Source: CAZNSX01 sp964575845 (lineage in GTDB: Bacteria; UBA8248; CAZNSX01). From it: 64,000 nt of DNA. Below are positions 24,236-32,720 of this stretch, piece by piece. A model generated the notes under the pieces. That model saw only the letters and a list, made by a program, of their open reading frames with translations. It was not told where the DNA came from and did no database searches. The stretch spans positions 1 to 64,000 of the forward strand of contig CAZNSX010000001.1 of assembly GCA_964575845.1 (NCBI GenBank), given 5' to 3'. A program made the translations under genes and the position numbers. The first letter of the stretch is position 1; every line of letters starts with the position of its first letter.

Positions 24236-25031
24236 CTCATAACTCCTGACTTAAGTTTGCACACAACAGGAGTGAGCCCATCAACTTCGGCCTCACCATC
24301 AATCCTACTCTTTTCTTGCGCGATCGGTCAAACCGGATTGCCCTATTGGGCCCTTAACTCGACGATCCAAGCACTCCCACCGGTCAGCCGCTTTCTACTC
24401 CGCGTATTTCCAAAAACTTCACGGGTGTCTCCGGCGGCCAGCCGCTTGACTGAGAGAGCAGCAGCGGCACACCTGAACCGGCTCAAATTGAGCTATACCC
24501 CTAATCCGCAATATGGCCTGAGCAAGCCGCCTGCCCAAGCCCGCTTGGGCGGGCTGGAAGAGTGGATAAATTCCCACCTCCCGCCTTGCAGCAACCGCTA
24601 AAGCCAATATATTGGAAACCTCTAAATGTTGCGAAGCTAGCACTTTTCCACAAAGGCGCTATACACCATTTAATTCACTTTAGCAATGCCCGTGCCAAAG
24701 CACGATCCGGTCAGAATGCTTTGATAATGCTATAGCTGGAGATGCAATAAGGTCCTCTTCGCTAATGGCATGTAAACTTTACTGGACAGTCTCCCTGGTC
24801 TTTTTGGTGAAAAGCTCAAGCTATCAAAGGGATAGCGGTGTCAAGGTTCTCGACAAAGTCTGCATCTCTGTCAATCGCAATTGTTTCCATATATTTCGGA
24901 GCAATCTCACGCCCAGCGCCATAGGGTATCAACGGAAATTCCCGGAGGGGGCAGCAAAGCAAAGCTTATGACCCGGGAGATGAAAACTCCCACAGAAATG
25001 TCTCCGCTGGACCCAGGAGCCACTCCGAATC
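24236..25031. repeat. Upstream region of subtilase copy 1, duplicated at 27368-28105
   Basis: Non-coding DNA, roughly 75-85% similar by eye to the upstream region of the second subtilase gene. Shared landmarks are AATGTTGCGAAGCTAGCAC, CCACAAAGGCGCTATACA, GCCCGTGCCAAAGCACGA, AGAATGCTTTGATAATG, AGCTCAAGCTATCAAAGGG and GACCCGGGAGATGAAAACTC. No gene is visible. The conserved blocks may include the protease promoter. Confidence 0.75.
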
Positions 25032-25181
25032 CGCGGACCAGCGCCAGACTTCCTTGCCGGACTCATCATCGAGCGCGAGGTCGAAGCGCTGGCTCGTCCG
25101 AAAGGTGAGCCGTAAGGGCCTGTCGGTGCGGTTGCTCACAAGCAGGGTAACCTGCACCGGCTCTCCGGACGCATAGTATGG
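25032..25181 (-). pseudogene. Truncated duplicate of the BsuPI-type inhibitor gene
   Basis: About 150 bp nearly identical to the central part of the inhibitor gene (21540-21690): it encodes 'VTLLVSNRTDRPLRLTFRTS', 'QRFDLALDDE' and 'GKEVWRWSAD' and then leaves the family at the phrase CCGCGGACCA. Both the signal peptide and the C-terminal strands are missing. It sits downstream of the second subtilase gene, in the place of the intact inhibitor beside the first, so copy 2 has lost its own inhibitor. Confidence 0.8.
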
Positions 25182-25216
25182 CCTGCCCTCCCAGCGGCCC
25201 GCTCTCCCCGGTGCAG

Positions 25217-27367
25217 TTACATGCAGTAATTGTTCGCTGGGGTTGTCCCGTCCCAGGTCAGGCTTCCGGCATCAACGTTGTTGACTATGGTCGTGTAGCA
25301 GCCTCGCCACAGTCTTCGGGTAAACGTGACTGTTCCGTCCGCTCCCGTGGTGCCCGTAAAGTTATACGATCTGTTTCTGCCAGTGCGCTTCAGGGTGACG
25401 GAGACAGAGGCGCCTGCGACCGCACCACCGAGGCCATCTTTGAGCGCGACCGTTATGAGCAGGTTCCTGCTCCACCGCCTCCCCCCGCGGTCGTACGTGA
25501 TCGAGTCAACGCTCACGCTCGTCGGCCCAGCTGTCGGGCTTCCCACTTTGATGCTGACGGAGGCGCTTTCGGTTTTGCCGCCGGAGTCGGTCGCAGACGC
25601 CGTGATGGTATGGTTACCGTCACTGAGCGTTGTCGACAAGCTGCCGCCTGTGCCTATCGGGCCATCCTTGTCCGAGGTCCAATCGAGGCTGGCCTTGATG
25701 TCTCCGTCCTCGGTGTCATCGGCCGTTCCCGCAAACGAGATGGTCTCCCCGGAGGCAAAGGAGGAACCATCGGCGGGGCTGGTGATGGAAACGACGGGAG
25801 CATCATTGTTGATGGAGATGCTGATGGAGGCGCTTCCGGTTTTGCCGCCGGAGTCGGTCACAGACGCCGTGATGGTATGGTTACCGTCACTGAGCGTCTT
25901 TGGGAAGCTGCCGCCTGTGCCTATCGGACCATCTATGTTCGAGGTCCAACCCAGGCTGGCGATGAGGTTTCCATCCTCGGTGTCGCTGGCCGTTCCCACA
26001 AACGAGATGGTCTCCCCAGAGGCAAAGGAGGAACGATCGACGGGGCTGGTGATGGAAACGGCTGGAGCATCATTGGGAGGTCCACTCGCCACATTCAGAA
26101 GAGGTTCCGCGAAACTATCCGGATCGCCCGTGAAACCGTCGGGATGACCTTGAGGGACAGCAGAAGCCAAAAGCTCCGCAAGCACCTGGGCGGGTGTAAA
26201 CCCGGGGTTGTTCGCCTTCACCAACGCCGCGGCTCCTGCGACGTGGGGCGACGCCATGCTGGTGCCGCTCATGGTGGCGTAGCCGCCATTTCTGTAAGTG
26301 GAACGGATACACACCCCGGGGGCGGCGATTTCAATGAGTCGACCGAAGTTGCTGAAGTCGGCAAAGGTGTCGTCCCGATCGCCCCCGCAGGAACGACCCA
26401 GGCCTCCTGGCTTGCCGTCGGAATCTGCTATGGCCGAGACGGTGATCACATCGGGATGGCTGGCGGGACTGACGCTGGCGGCGTCATTTGCATCGTTCCC
26501 CGCGGACACAGCGTAGGTAACCCCCGCCGCCACTGAATTGGCGATGGCTGCATCCAGGGATGCACTCTTACATTCGCATCCCAGGCTCATGTTGGCCACT
26601 TCGATCTCATCTGCGTGGGCGGTGACCCAGTCGATGCCCGCGATGACCCAGCTCATGTAGCCGCTGCCACTGTTGTCCAGGACTCTGACCGACCAGAGGC
26701 GGGCGCCGGGGGCGACACCGACGACCCCGATGCCGTTGTCGAGCGCCGCCGCGGTCCCAGCCACGTGCGTGCCGTGGCCATACCCGTCGTCCCCCTGGCC
26801 GTCCGTGCACTGCGCCCCCCACCCGGAGTTGCCCACGCAGTCGGTGCGCCGGTAGAAGTTCAGGTCAGGGTGGGTGGGGTCGATGCCCGTATCGATGATG
26901 GCGATGTCCACATCCACCCGCTCGTCCACACCGTCCACCTTGGCCGTGGCGTTCTGGTCCACGTCGATGCGGTCCACGCCGGTGGGCAGGGTTTGCTGGA
27001 TGGCGTACACCCTCCGGTCGGGCTCGACGAAGGCCACATCGGGGTCGCCTTGTACAGCGCCCAAAAGGCCGGGCGGGATGAACGCGGAGAACCCCTTGAG
27101 GGCCCTGGTATAGACATGCCCTCTACTCAAACCGTAAAAGCGGGTGATATCATCCGCGACAAACCTGGGATTCCGCACCTCATCTCGGAGCACGACGATG
27201 AAACGGTCCGGGATGATATCGTTTCGGACCTCTTCAAACGGTCTCTGAGCTTGAGAAGGCCCCAGAAGCCCTCCCAAGAAGGTGACCCCCAAAAATAAAA
27301 CCCATGCCAGAAATGAACTCCCTTTTCTGAAAATGGTCCATCTTTGGAAGGGATTTTTAGTTTTCAT
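25217..27367 (-). CDS. Secreted subtilase (S8) with I9 prodomain and two PKD/Ig-like repeats, copy 2
   Basis: 716 residues. Signal peptide and I9 prodomain are practically identical to copy 1. The catalytic domain keeps IIDTGIDPTHPD, GHGTHVAG, 'SAGNDAND' and 'MSGTSMASPHVAGAAALV'. From about residue 180 the sequence diverges. Two roughly 90-residue repeats follow ('APAVSITSPVDRSSFASGET' and 'APVVSITSPADGSSFASGET', with LSDGNHTITASV), then a last Ig-like domain with 'GAVAGASVSVTLKR' ending in Asn-Asn-Tyr-Cys-Met. The extra cysteine pairs (SLGCEC, GRSCGG, PGVCIRS) are absent from copy 1. Likely paralogues with different substrates or cell-surface targets. Confidence 0.92.
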   Translation of the reverse strand: MKTKNPFQRWTIFRKGSSFLAWVLFLGVTFLGGLLGPSQAQRPFEEVRNDIIPDRFIVVLRDEVRNPRFVADDITRFYGLSRGHVYTRALKGFSAFIPPGLLGAVQGDPDVAFVEPDRRVYAIQQTLPTGVDRIDVDQNATAKVDGVDERVDVDIAIIDTGIDPTHPDLNFYRRTDCVGNSGWGAQCTDGQGDDGYGHGTHVAGTAAALDNGIGVVGVAPGARLWSVRVLDNSGSGYMSWVIAGIDWVTAHADEIEVANMSLGCECKSASLDAAIANSVAAGVTYAVSAGNDANDAASVSPASHPDVITVSAIADSDGKPGGLGRSCGGDRDDTFADFSNFGRLIEIAAPGVCIRSTYRNGGYATMSGTSMASPHVAGAAALVKANNPGFTPAQVLAELLASAVPQGHPDGFTGDPDSFAEPLLNVASGPPNDAPAVSITSPVDRSSFASGETISFVGTASDTEDGNLIASLGWTSNIDGPIGTGGSFPKTLSDGNHTITASVTDSGGKTGSASISISINNDAPVVSITSPADGSSFASGETISFAGTADDTEDGDIKASLDWTSDKDGPIGTGGSLSTTLSDGNHTITASATDSGGKTESASVSIKVGSPTAGPTSVSVDSITYDRGGRRWSRNLLITVALKDGLGGAVAGASVSVTLKRTGRNRSYNFTGTTGADGTVTFTRRLWRGCYTTIVNNVDAGSLTWDGTTPANNYCM

Positions 27368-28105
27368 CTCATAACTCCTGGCTTAAGTTTGGACACAACG
27401 GGAATGAGCCCCTCAACTTGTCGGCCCCTTGGCTAAACGATCCAAAGCACTCGTCCCGATCCCCCCTTTCTGCCCGGGATATTTTTCTAGAATTCACGGG
27501 TGTCCCCGGCGGTCACCCGCTTGACTGTGAGAGCAGCAGCGACACACATGACCCGGCTCAGGTTGAGCTACAGCCATAATCCGGGACTATTGCCTGGGCA
27601 AGGCGCATGCCCAAGCCCCGCTTTCGCAGGGTGGAAAAGTGGATTAACTCTCACCCCCCAACTTGCAGTAACCGCTTAAGGCAATATATTCGAAGCCTCT
27701 AAATGTTGCGAAGCTAGCACGTTTCCACAAAGGCGCTATACATCGTTAATAATTCCCAGCAAGGCCCGTGCCAAAGCACGACCCGGTTAGAATGCTTTGA
27801 TAATGGGATAGCTGGAAATGCAATAATGTCCTCTTCTCTAAACTGGACAGTCTTCCCGGTCTTTTTCGTGAAAAGCTCAAGCTATCAAAGGGTAAGCGGT
27901 GTCAAGGTTCTCGTCAAAGCGTGCTTCTCTGTCAGCCGGAATTGTTTCCATATCCATATATTTAGGAGGGATCTCACGCCCAGCGCCAAAGGATCTCAAA
28001 GGAAATTCCCGGAGGGGGGCAGCAAATTAAAGTTTGAGACCCGGGAAATGAAAACTCCGACAGAAAGGTCACGGTTGGGCCCCGGAGCCACTCCGGAGCC
28101 GCGGA
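27368..28105. repeat. Upstream region of subtilase copy 2; duplication ends at GCCGCGGACCA
   Basis: Homologous to 24236-25031. The similarity stops at the same phrase (GCCGCGGACCA, about 28091-28101) where the inhibitor remnant begins after copy 1's upstream region (25031). The breakpoint of the tandem duplication can therefore be placed inside the inhibitor gene. No gene inside. Confidence 0.75.
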
Positions 28106-28266
28106 CCACAGCGAAAAGCTAGGGGCTAAAGCCGGCTTTCTCTGGGCTGGTCGGAAGATATCGGGTCAAAAGTTTGGACCGGACGAGTCAAAATTCCTCC
28201 CCTTTTAGCACCGCGAAAATTGGTGTGGGGCCAGGTTCAGCCCTCCCGGTGGCTCATCAGGGACCC

Positions 28267-28770
28267 TTATCCCGCCTTATATTCTCTACCCCAGTTGATA
28301 ACCTTCCAGGTACCATCCGGCTCTCTGCATGCCGTGCCCGTGGCCTTCTCGGTCTTACCTTCCGCCGTAACAGTTTGAGTAAACTCCCGGCAAATCCCTC
28401 CATCGGGCTTTTCCACTGCGGGCTTGGCCACGACGGTCCCACTGTGTCCCGTATCCGGGTTGCGCCAAGTGTTCACCTTAGCAGAAAGGCTGCTCTCCAG
28501 GGCTTCTTCCGTTGATTGGCCCATGAGCAGCCTGTCTCTCTCATCCAATCTCTTTCCGATTTCGCTTCCGATAAAAGCACCGACGAGGGTCCCGGCAATT
28601 GCCCCTAGAATCTGACCCGTCCCCGAACCGAACACTGCCCCGATGACCCCGCCGGCGAGGCCCCCCAAAACGGCTCCGCCGGTCTGCTTATTGATTCCCA
28701 TCTGCGCACAGCCAGAAAGGACGGCAATGGCCAATATTGCGATAAGCGCCTTGCACAGAGCTTTTTTCAT
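28267..28770 (-). CDS. 17-kDa-surface-antigen-like glycine-zipper lipoprotein
   Basis: 167 residues. Lipobox 'AVLSGC' with Cys21. Residues 30-70 form a glycine zipper ('GGAVLGGLAGGVIGAVFG', 'ILGAIAGTLVGAFIGSEIG') that can insert into or line membranes. The C-terminal part with 'CREFTQTVTAEGKTEKATGT' and 'ACREPDGTWKVI' matches the Rickettsia 17-kDa antigen family. It is an outer-membrane lipoprotein of uncertain role, often linked to envelope integrity. The ATG follows AGAGG. It is transcribed alone on the minus strand, upstream of the protease region. Confidence 0.88.
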   Translation of the reverse strand: MKKALCKALIAILAIAVLSGCAQMGINKQTGGAVLGGLAGGVIGAVFGSGTGQILGAIAGTLVGAFIGSEIGKRLDERDRLLMGQSTEEALESSLSAKVNTWRNPDTGHSGTVVAKPAVEKPDGGICREFTQTVTAEGKTEKATGTACREPDGTWKVINWGREYKAG

Positions 28771-29160
28771 TGGAACCTCTATTCATTAACGGGCACAAAG
28801 TGTGCCATCAGTCTAACCGCCATGATCTCTGCTCCTGGCACACTCTCAAAGCTACCGAAAAGGCCAAATTCGGTCAAGAAATAAAAATAGTGATATGAGG
28901 ATGCTGGTATAGATTCTGGTTAGGAAATAAAGGGACTTACTCTTCCAGCAGTTTCAAAAAGAAGGCATAAGGTAAAGATAGACCTCCGAAAGGAACCCTC
29001 CAAAAAGCCCTGTTAGAGTCCTATCTCATGGTGTTTAAGAGAAAGGGAACTCCTGCTCTCTCCTTGAGCGCTTCCCTTGAAAATCCTCATTAAACTGGCT
29101 TAATATCGGTGCTTGCACAATTGGTTTTCTCCTGAAGCTTCTTACCCAAGGGGGGTCCCT
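28771..29160. other. Divergent intergenic region with repeat C, copy 2
   Basis: 390 bp between divergent genes. 28908-28972 resembles 21074-21138. The DNA around 28870-28940 is AT-rich and may hold promoters for both directions. No gene seen. Confidence 0.4.
28908..28972. repeat. Short intergenic repeat C, copy 2
   Basis: Partner of 21074-21138; see that entry. Confidence 0.4.
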
Positions 29161-30105
29161 TTGCGCCGGGTAGCGGAGACCGCAGAGAAAGACCGGGGCC
29201 TGGCGGCGGGAGATAGGGCTCGGGGTGGAGAGAGCCCCGGCCTCCACTACTACCTTTTGGCCCTTTCCCTATGTTTCATGTGGGGCGTGACCTTCACGGC
29301 CATGAAAGTGGCCCTCTCGGGAGCGGGGCCTTACTCCGTTGCCTGGGTCCGCCAGCTCCTGGCCGGGTTCTCCATAATCCTCTACCTCAAGATCACCCTT
29401 AAGGACGTCTCCCTGACCCCCGCCTCATGGGTCGTTCTTCTGATAAATGTACTGCTCTACGCGCTGTCGAACGCGGCCATCTTCGTGGGGCTTGACCAGA
29501 CGACGGCAAGCCGCGGGGCTGTCATCCTTTACACCCAGCCTCTTTTCGTCGCGTTCCTGGCGCATTTCCTGCTCAAGGGGGAGAGGCTGGGGATGTTGAA
29601 GCTCTTTGGTGTGGCCCTGGCTTTTTTTGGCGTGTTGCTCATCTTCTCTCAGAAGCTGGGAAGAGGAGCCCTGAGGGGAGACCTCTTTGTTCTGGTCTCG
29701 GCAATCCTTTGGGCCCTTCAGACTGTCTATCTAAAGCGCTACCTTAGCAAAGAGAGCCCCTTTCTTGTGGCCGCCTGGCAGGCCCTGGCGGGCTTCTTAC
29801 CCATTCTCGCGCTGGGGCTCCTCCTGGAAGGTCCCCCCAGCATAGAGCTGCGGCTTTCGGTTATCCTTGCCATCCTATACTGCGGGCCCGTCTCCATGGG
29901 TTTTGCCCTGGTGCTCTGGGTAAAATTGCTTCAGGGCTACCCGGCGACCCGCCTCTCATCGTTCCTCTTCCTCACGCCCGTCTTTGGAGTGCTCATTGCC
30001 CATCTCACGCTGGGAGACCCTTTGGGAGAGGCCATGATTCTGGGGGTGGCGCTGGTGTGCGGCGGGATTTACCTCGTTAACCGACCCGTGAGGAAGAGCC
30101 CTTGA
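29161..30105 (+). CDS. EamA/DMT-family transporter
   Basis: 314 residues from the TTG at 29161, which has AAGGGGGG about 7 nt upstream; a TTG at 29113 would add 16 residues without support. About ten hydrophobic helices in two EamA repeats, beginning 'YYLLALSLCFMWGVTFTAMK' and with 'TTASRGAVILYTQPLFVAFL' at the end of the first half, a common DMT signature. It exports or imports a small metabolite, type unknown. The N-terminal 25-residue charged extension is unusual for the family. Stands alone. Confidence 0.85.
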   Translation: MRRVAETAEKDRGLAAGDRARGGESPGLHYYLLALSLCFMWGVTFTAMKVALSGAGPYSVAWVRQLLAGFSIILYLKITLKDVSLTPASWVVLLINVLLYALSNAAIFVGLDQTTASRGAVILYTQPLFVAFLAHFLLKGERLGMLKLFGVALAFFGVLLIFSQKLGRGALRGDLFVLVSAILWALQTVYLKRYLSKESPFLVAAWQALAGFLPILALGLLLEGPPSIELRLSVILAILYCGPVSMGFALVLWVKLLQGYPATRLSSFLFLTPVFGVLIAHLTLGDPLGEAMILGVALVCGGIYLVNRPVRKSP

Positions 30106-30349
30106 GTGCTTTCTTCCCTAATCTAGGCTATCAAATGAGTCAGAGTCCGGGGGAATCGGGATGCAAGCTTAGCTCACTGAGGGTCAAGATTTCCCACTTT
30201 CCCATCCTGACCCTCTGTGCGAAACCGGTAGGTGGCGAGTTCACGATGATGACTCACCATGATACGCTTGCTTGCAAAGGACCGACCGAAAGGTGTAACG
30301 TTCAAGGAGACGATATGAGCGTGGTACAAGGCTCATCCGGGCACAAGAA

Positions 30350-31972
30350 ATGGAATCATCAATCGAAAGAATCGCGTGTGACGTCCTGGTAGTGGGAAGC
30401 GGCGCGGCCGGCCTTCGGGCTGCCGTCGAGGCCGCCCGCCTTGGCCAGAAAGTGCTCATCGTGTGCAAATCTAACGGAGGCCGCGGGAGCATTAGCCACC
30501 TGGCTAACGGTGGGTTCAGAGCCGCCCGTGAGGGATTCAGCCCGGAAGAGCACTTCAGAATTACCCTGAGAGGCGGGCGCCTCCTCAACGACCGAAAGAA
30601 GGTCCAAATTCTGGTAGAGGAGGCCCTTGGGGCCTTGGAGGAACTTCGGGCCCTCGGGTTGCCCTTCCACAAAGAAGCCACCATGCTCTCTTTCCCTGGT
30701 GGGGGAGCTCTAATGAGGGTCCTTGAAGGAGAGGCTGCCAGGTCCGGGGTGAAGACCCTTTCCCTGACGGCCGTGGTGGACCTCCTGAGCGAGAGGGGAA
30801 GGGTCGGGGGTGCATTGGTCTTCGACCTCAGGCGAGGGGAGTTTAAGGCTATTCTTGCACGCGCCGTGATCCTCGCGACCGGTGGGGCGGGAGCTCTTTA
30901 TCGCTTCTCCAATAATCCACCCCATGCGACAGGCGACGGGTACGCCCTGGGCCTGCGGGCCGGGGCACGGTTGCTCGACATGGAGTTCGTGCAGTTCTAT
31001 CCCCTTGGAGCGTATCAGGGGAAAGGTATGGCCTTGCTCATCAAGCCAATTCTTGGAAACCTTGGGGTTATCCGAAACCGTTTTGGCGAAGATATCCTTG
31101 TGAAACATGGGGTCACTGCCTGGCCAGCCGCGTCTGTGGCGCGGGACTTTACCTCGCGGGCGATCTTCAGCGAGATAGAGGCGGGCGCAGGCGTTGAGGG
31201 AGCACTTCTCTTGGACCTGCGGGAGCTCAGCGAGAAAGATTGGGGAGCCTCTCCCAACGCCCTCAAAGCCTACCCCCTTATGCGGAAGAAGTTCCGCTGC
31301 CATGAAGAGCCTGTGAGAATTATCCCCGTATGTCATCACACCATGGGAGGCATCTGCACCGATGAGTGGGGCGCCACAGGCATTGATGGTCTTTATGCAG
31401 CCGGAGAGGCAATGGGGGGGGTCCACGGGGCGAATCGCCTCGGTGGAAACGCTATTCCCGAAGCCATCGTCTTCGGTGCCAGGGCTGCAAGGGCCGCCGC
31501 CTCTTGGGCGCAGGAGGAAAAAGAAGCTGACTCGCCCACAGAGCGTGCGATCAGGGAAGCAGTGGCCCGGGCCAGAGAGGTCCTTGAGAGGTCGCAATCC
31601 CGCGTGGAGAAACCGGATTTCATTCTGGATAGCGTAAGGAAGACCATGTGGGAGAAGGTGGGGGTGGTCAGAAGCGAGGCCGGTCTAAGAGAAGCTCTCG
31701 CCATCTTCGAAGAGCTCGAAAGGGATTGCCTCCCCCGTCTGGCGGCGGCTACACCGCGGGAGTTTCTTGTTGCGCTCGAAGCACGAACTTCCCTCCTCCT
31801 CGGCGGGGTCATAGCCTCATCCGCCCTCAGGAGAGAGGAAAGCCGTGGCTCCCATTACAGGTCCGACCTGCCTGACGAAAAGGAAGAGGGTCTCTTTAAC
31901 CAGTATGCGTCGTTATTTGAGCAAGAACTGCGCTTTGAAGCTGTTGCTGTCCCGAGAGAGGGCAACATCTGA
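30350..31972 (+). CDS. FAD-binding oxidoreductase of the NadB/fumarate reductase family
   Basis: 540 residues. GxGxxG FAD motif in 'VLVVGSGAAGLRAAVEAARL' (13-32), 'ATGGAGALYRFSNNPPHATG' (the family's second FAD motif), 'VCHHTMGGICTDEWG', 'GLYAAGEAMGGVHGANRLGG' and C-terminal 'EESRGSHYRSDLP'. Length fits NadB-like enzymes, but no other NAD-synthesis gene is adjacent, so L-aspartate oxidase cannot be claimed. It is a second, divergent relative of the protein encoded at 15814-17541 and has no iron-sulfur partner beside it. Start ATG at 30350 lacks a strong ribosome binding site. Confidence 0.82.
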   Translation: MESSIERIACDVLVVGSGAAGLRAAVEAARLGQKVLIVCKSNGGRGSISHLANGGFRAAREGFSPEEHFRITLRGGRLLNDRKKVQILVEEALGALEELRALGLPFHKEATMLSFPGGGALMRVLEGEAARSGVKTLSLTAVVDLLSERGRVGGALVFDLRRGEFKAILARAVILATGGAGALYRFSNNPPHATGDGYALGLRAGARLLDMEFVQFYPLGAYQGKGMALLIKPILGNLGVIRNRFGEDILVKHGVTAWPAASVARDFTSRAIFSEIEAGAGVEGALLLDLRELSEKDWGASPNALKAYPLMRKKFRCHEEPVRIIPVCHHTMGGICTDEWGATGIDGLYAAGEAMGGVHGANRLGGNAIPEAIVFGARAARAAASWAQEEKEADSPTERAIREAVARAREVLERSQSRVEKPDFILDSVRKTMWEKVGVVRSEAGLREALAIFEELERDCLPRLAAATPREFLVALEARTSLLLGGVIASSALRREESRGSHYRSDLPDEKEEGLFNQYASLFEQELRFEAVAVPREGNI

Positions 31973-32096
31973 GGAAGTTGCGATTGAAGGGTGGCCTCCG
32001 CCACCCATTTCCGGCGCTCTTGACCCGGAGCCCTCGCGTGTGAGAATTTTTTTCTTTGGGGGCTAAGGAGTTAGTTGAGCTGCCTTTAGCGGAATT

Positions 32097-32603
32097 TTGG
32101 AAAGAAAGATTCCTGTGGCTGGAAAAATCAAGGAGAAGCGAGCATGTCCCATTGCGAGGACGATCCTGATCCTGGGCGTTTTCTTCTCCCTCGTCTGGTT
32201 CGGGGGAGTTGCCGTGGCGGCCGAGATCGTCCGAGTGAAGGTGAAGGAAGCCAACGTTCGAAAAGGCCCCGGGACCCACTTTGACCGTGTGTGGAGGGTA
32301 CCCATGAATTACCCGTACCGGGTGCTGGAACGGCGTGGGGACTGGCTGAAGGTCAGCGACTTCGACGGATATGAGGAATGGATTTATGGCCCGCTCACCG
32401 ACCGAAAGCCCGCGATCGTGGTGAAGGTGAAGCGGGCCAATATCCGGGGAGGTCCTGGAACGAATCACCCCATTCTTTTCTCGGCCGAAAAGGGGGTTCC
32501 ATTTTTCGTCTTAAAAAAGGAAGGAAAATGGCTTAAGGTGCGCCACGCTGACGGGGATGAGGGTTGGATCTTCGAAGAACTGGCCTGGGGAAATATCCCG
32601 TGA
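32097..32603 (+). CDS. Exported protein with two bacterial SH3 domains
   Basis: 168 residues. Signal peptide (RTILILGVFFSLVWFGGVAV to about residue 42), then two SH3b domains: 'VKEANVRKGPGTHFDRVWRV' with 'EEWIYG', and 'VKRANIRGGPGTNHPILFSA' with 'EGWIFEEL'. Such proteins bind peptidoglycan or partner envelope enzymes. No catalytic domain is fused. The TTG at 32097 or the GTG at 32115 may be the true start; GGAAAG precedes the latter. Lone gene between the flavoprotein and the DUF362 gene. Confidence 0.82.
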   Translation: MERKIPVAGKIKEKRACPIARTILILGVFFSLVWFGGVAVAAEIVRVKVKEANVRKGPGTHFDRVWRVPMNYPYRVLERRGDWLKVSDFDGYEEWIYGPLTDRKPAIVVKVKRANIRGGPGTNHPILFSAEKGVPFFVLKKEGKWLKVRHADGDEGWIFEELAWGNIP

Positions 32604-32720
32604 ACTGTCTGAAGTCGAAATCCGGAAAATCCGAGTCAAATTCATAAATATTGAAGGGTGCACCTCTTGCCCTCCGCGAAGAGAAACCCATACCCATATT
32701 TACAGACATCCCAGCCCCAT

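Noticed and set aside
24590..24680. Conserved block AATGTTGCGAAGCTAGCAC upstream of both proteases as a possible riboswitch
   Set aside because: It matches no aptamer consensus I can verify and the similarity is explained by the tandem duplication.
24966..25157. 64-codon frame that looks like a short independent BsuPI protein
   Set aside because: It is a truncated duplicate of the inhibitor gene lacking signal peptide and C-terminal strands, so listed as a pseudogene.
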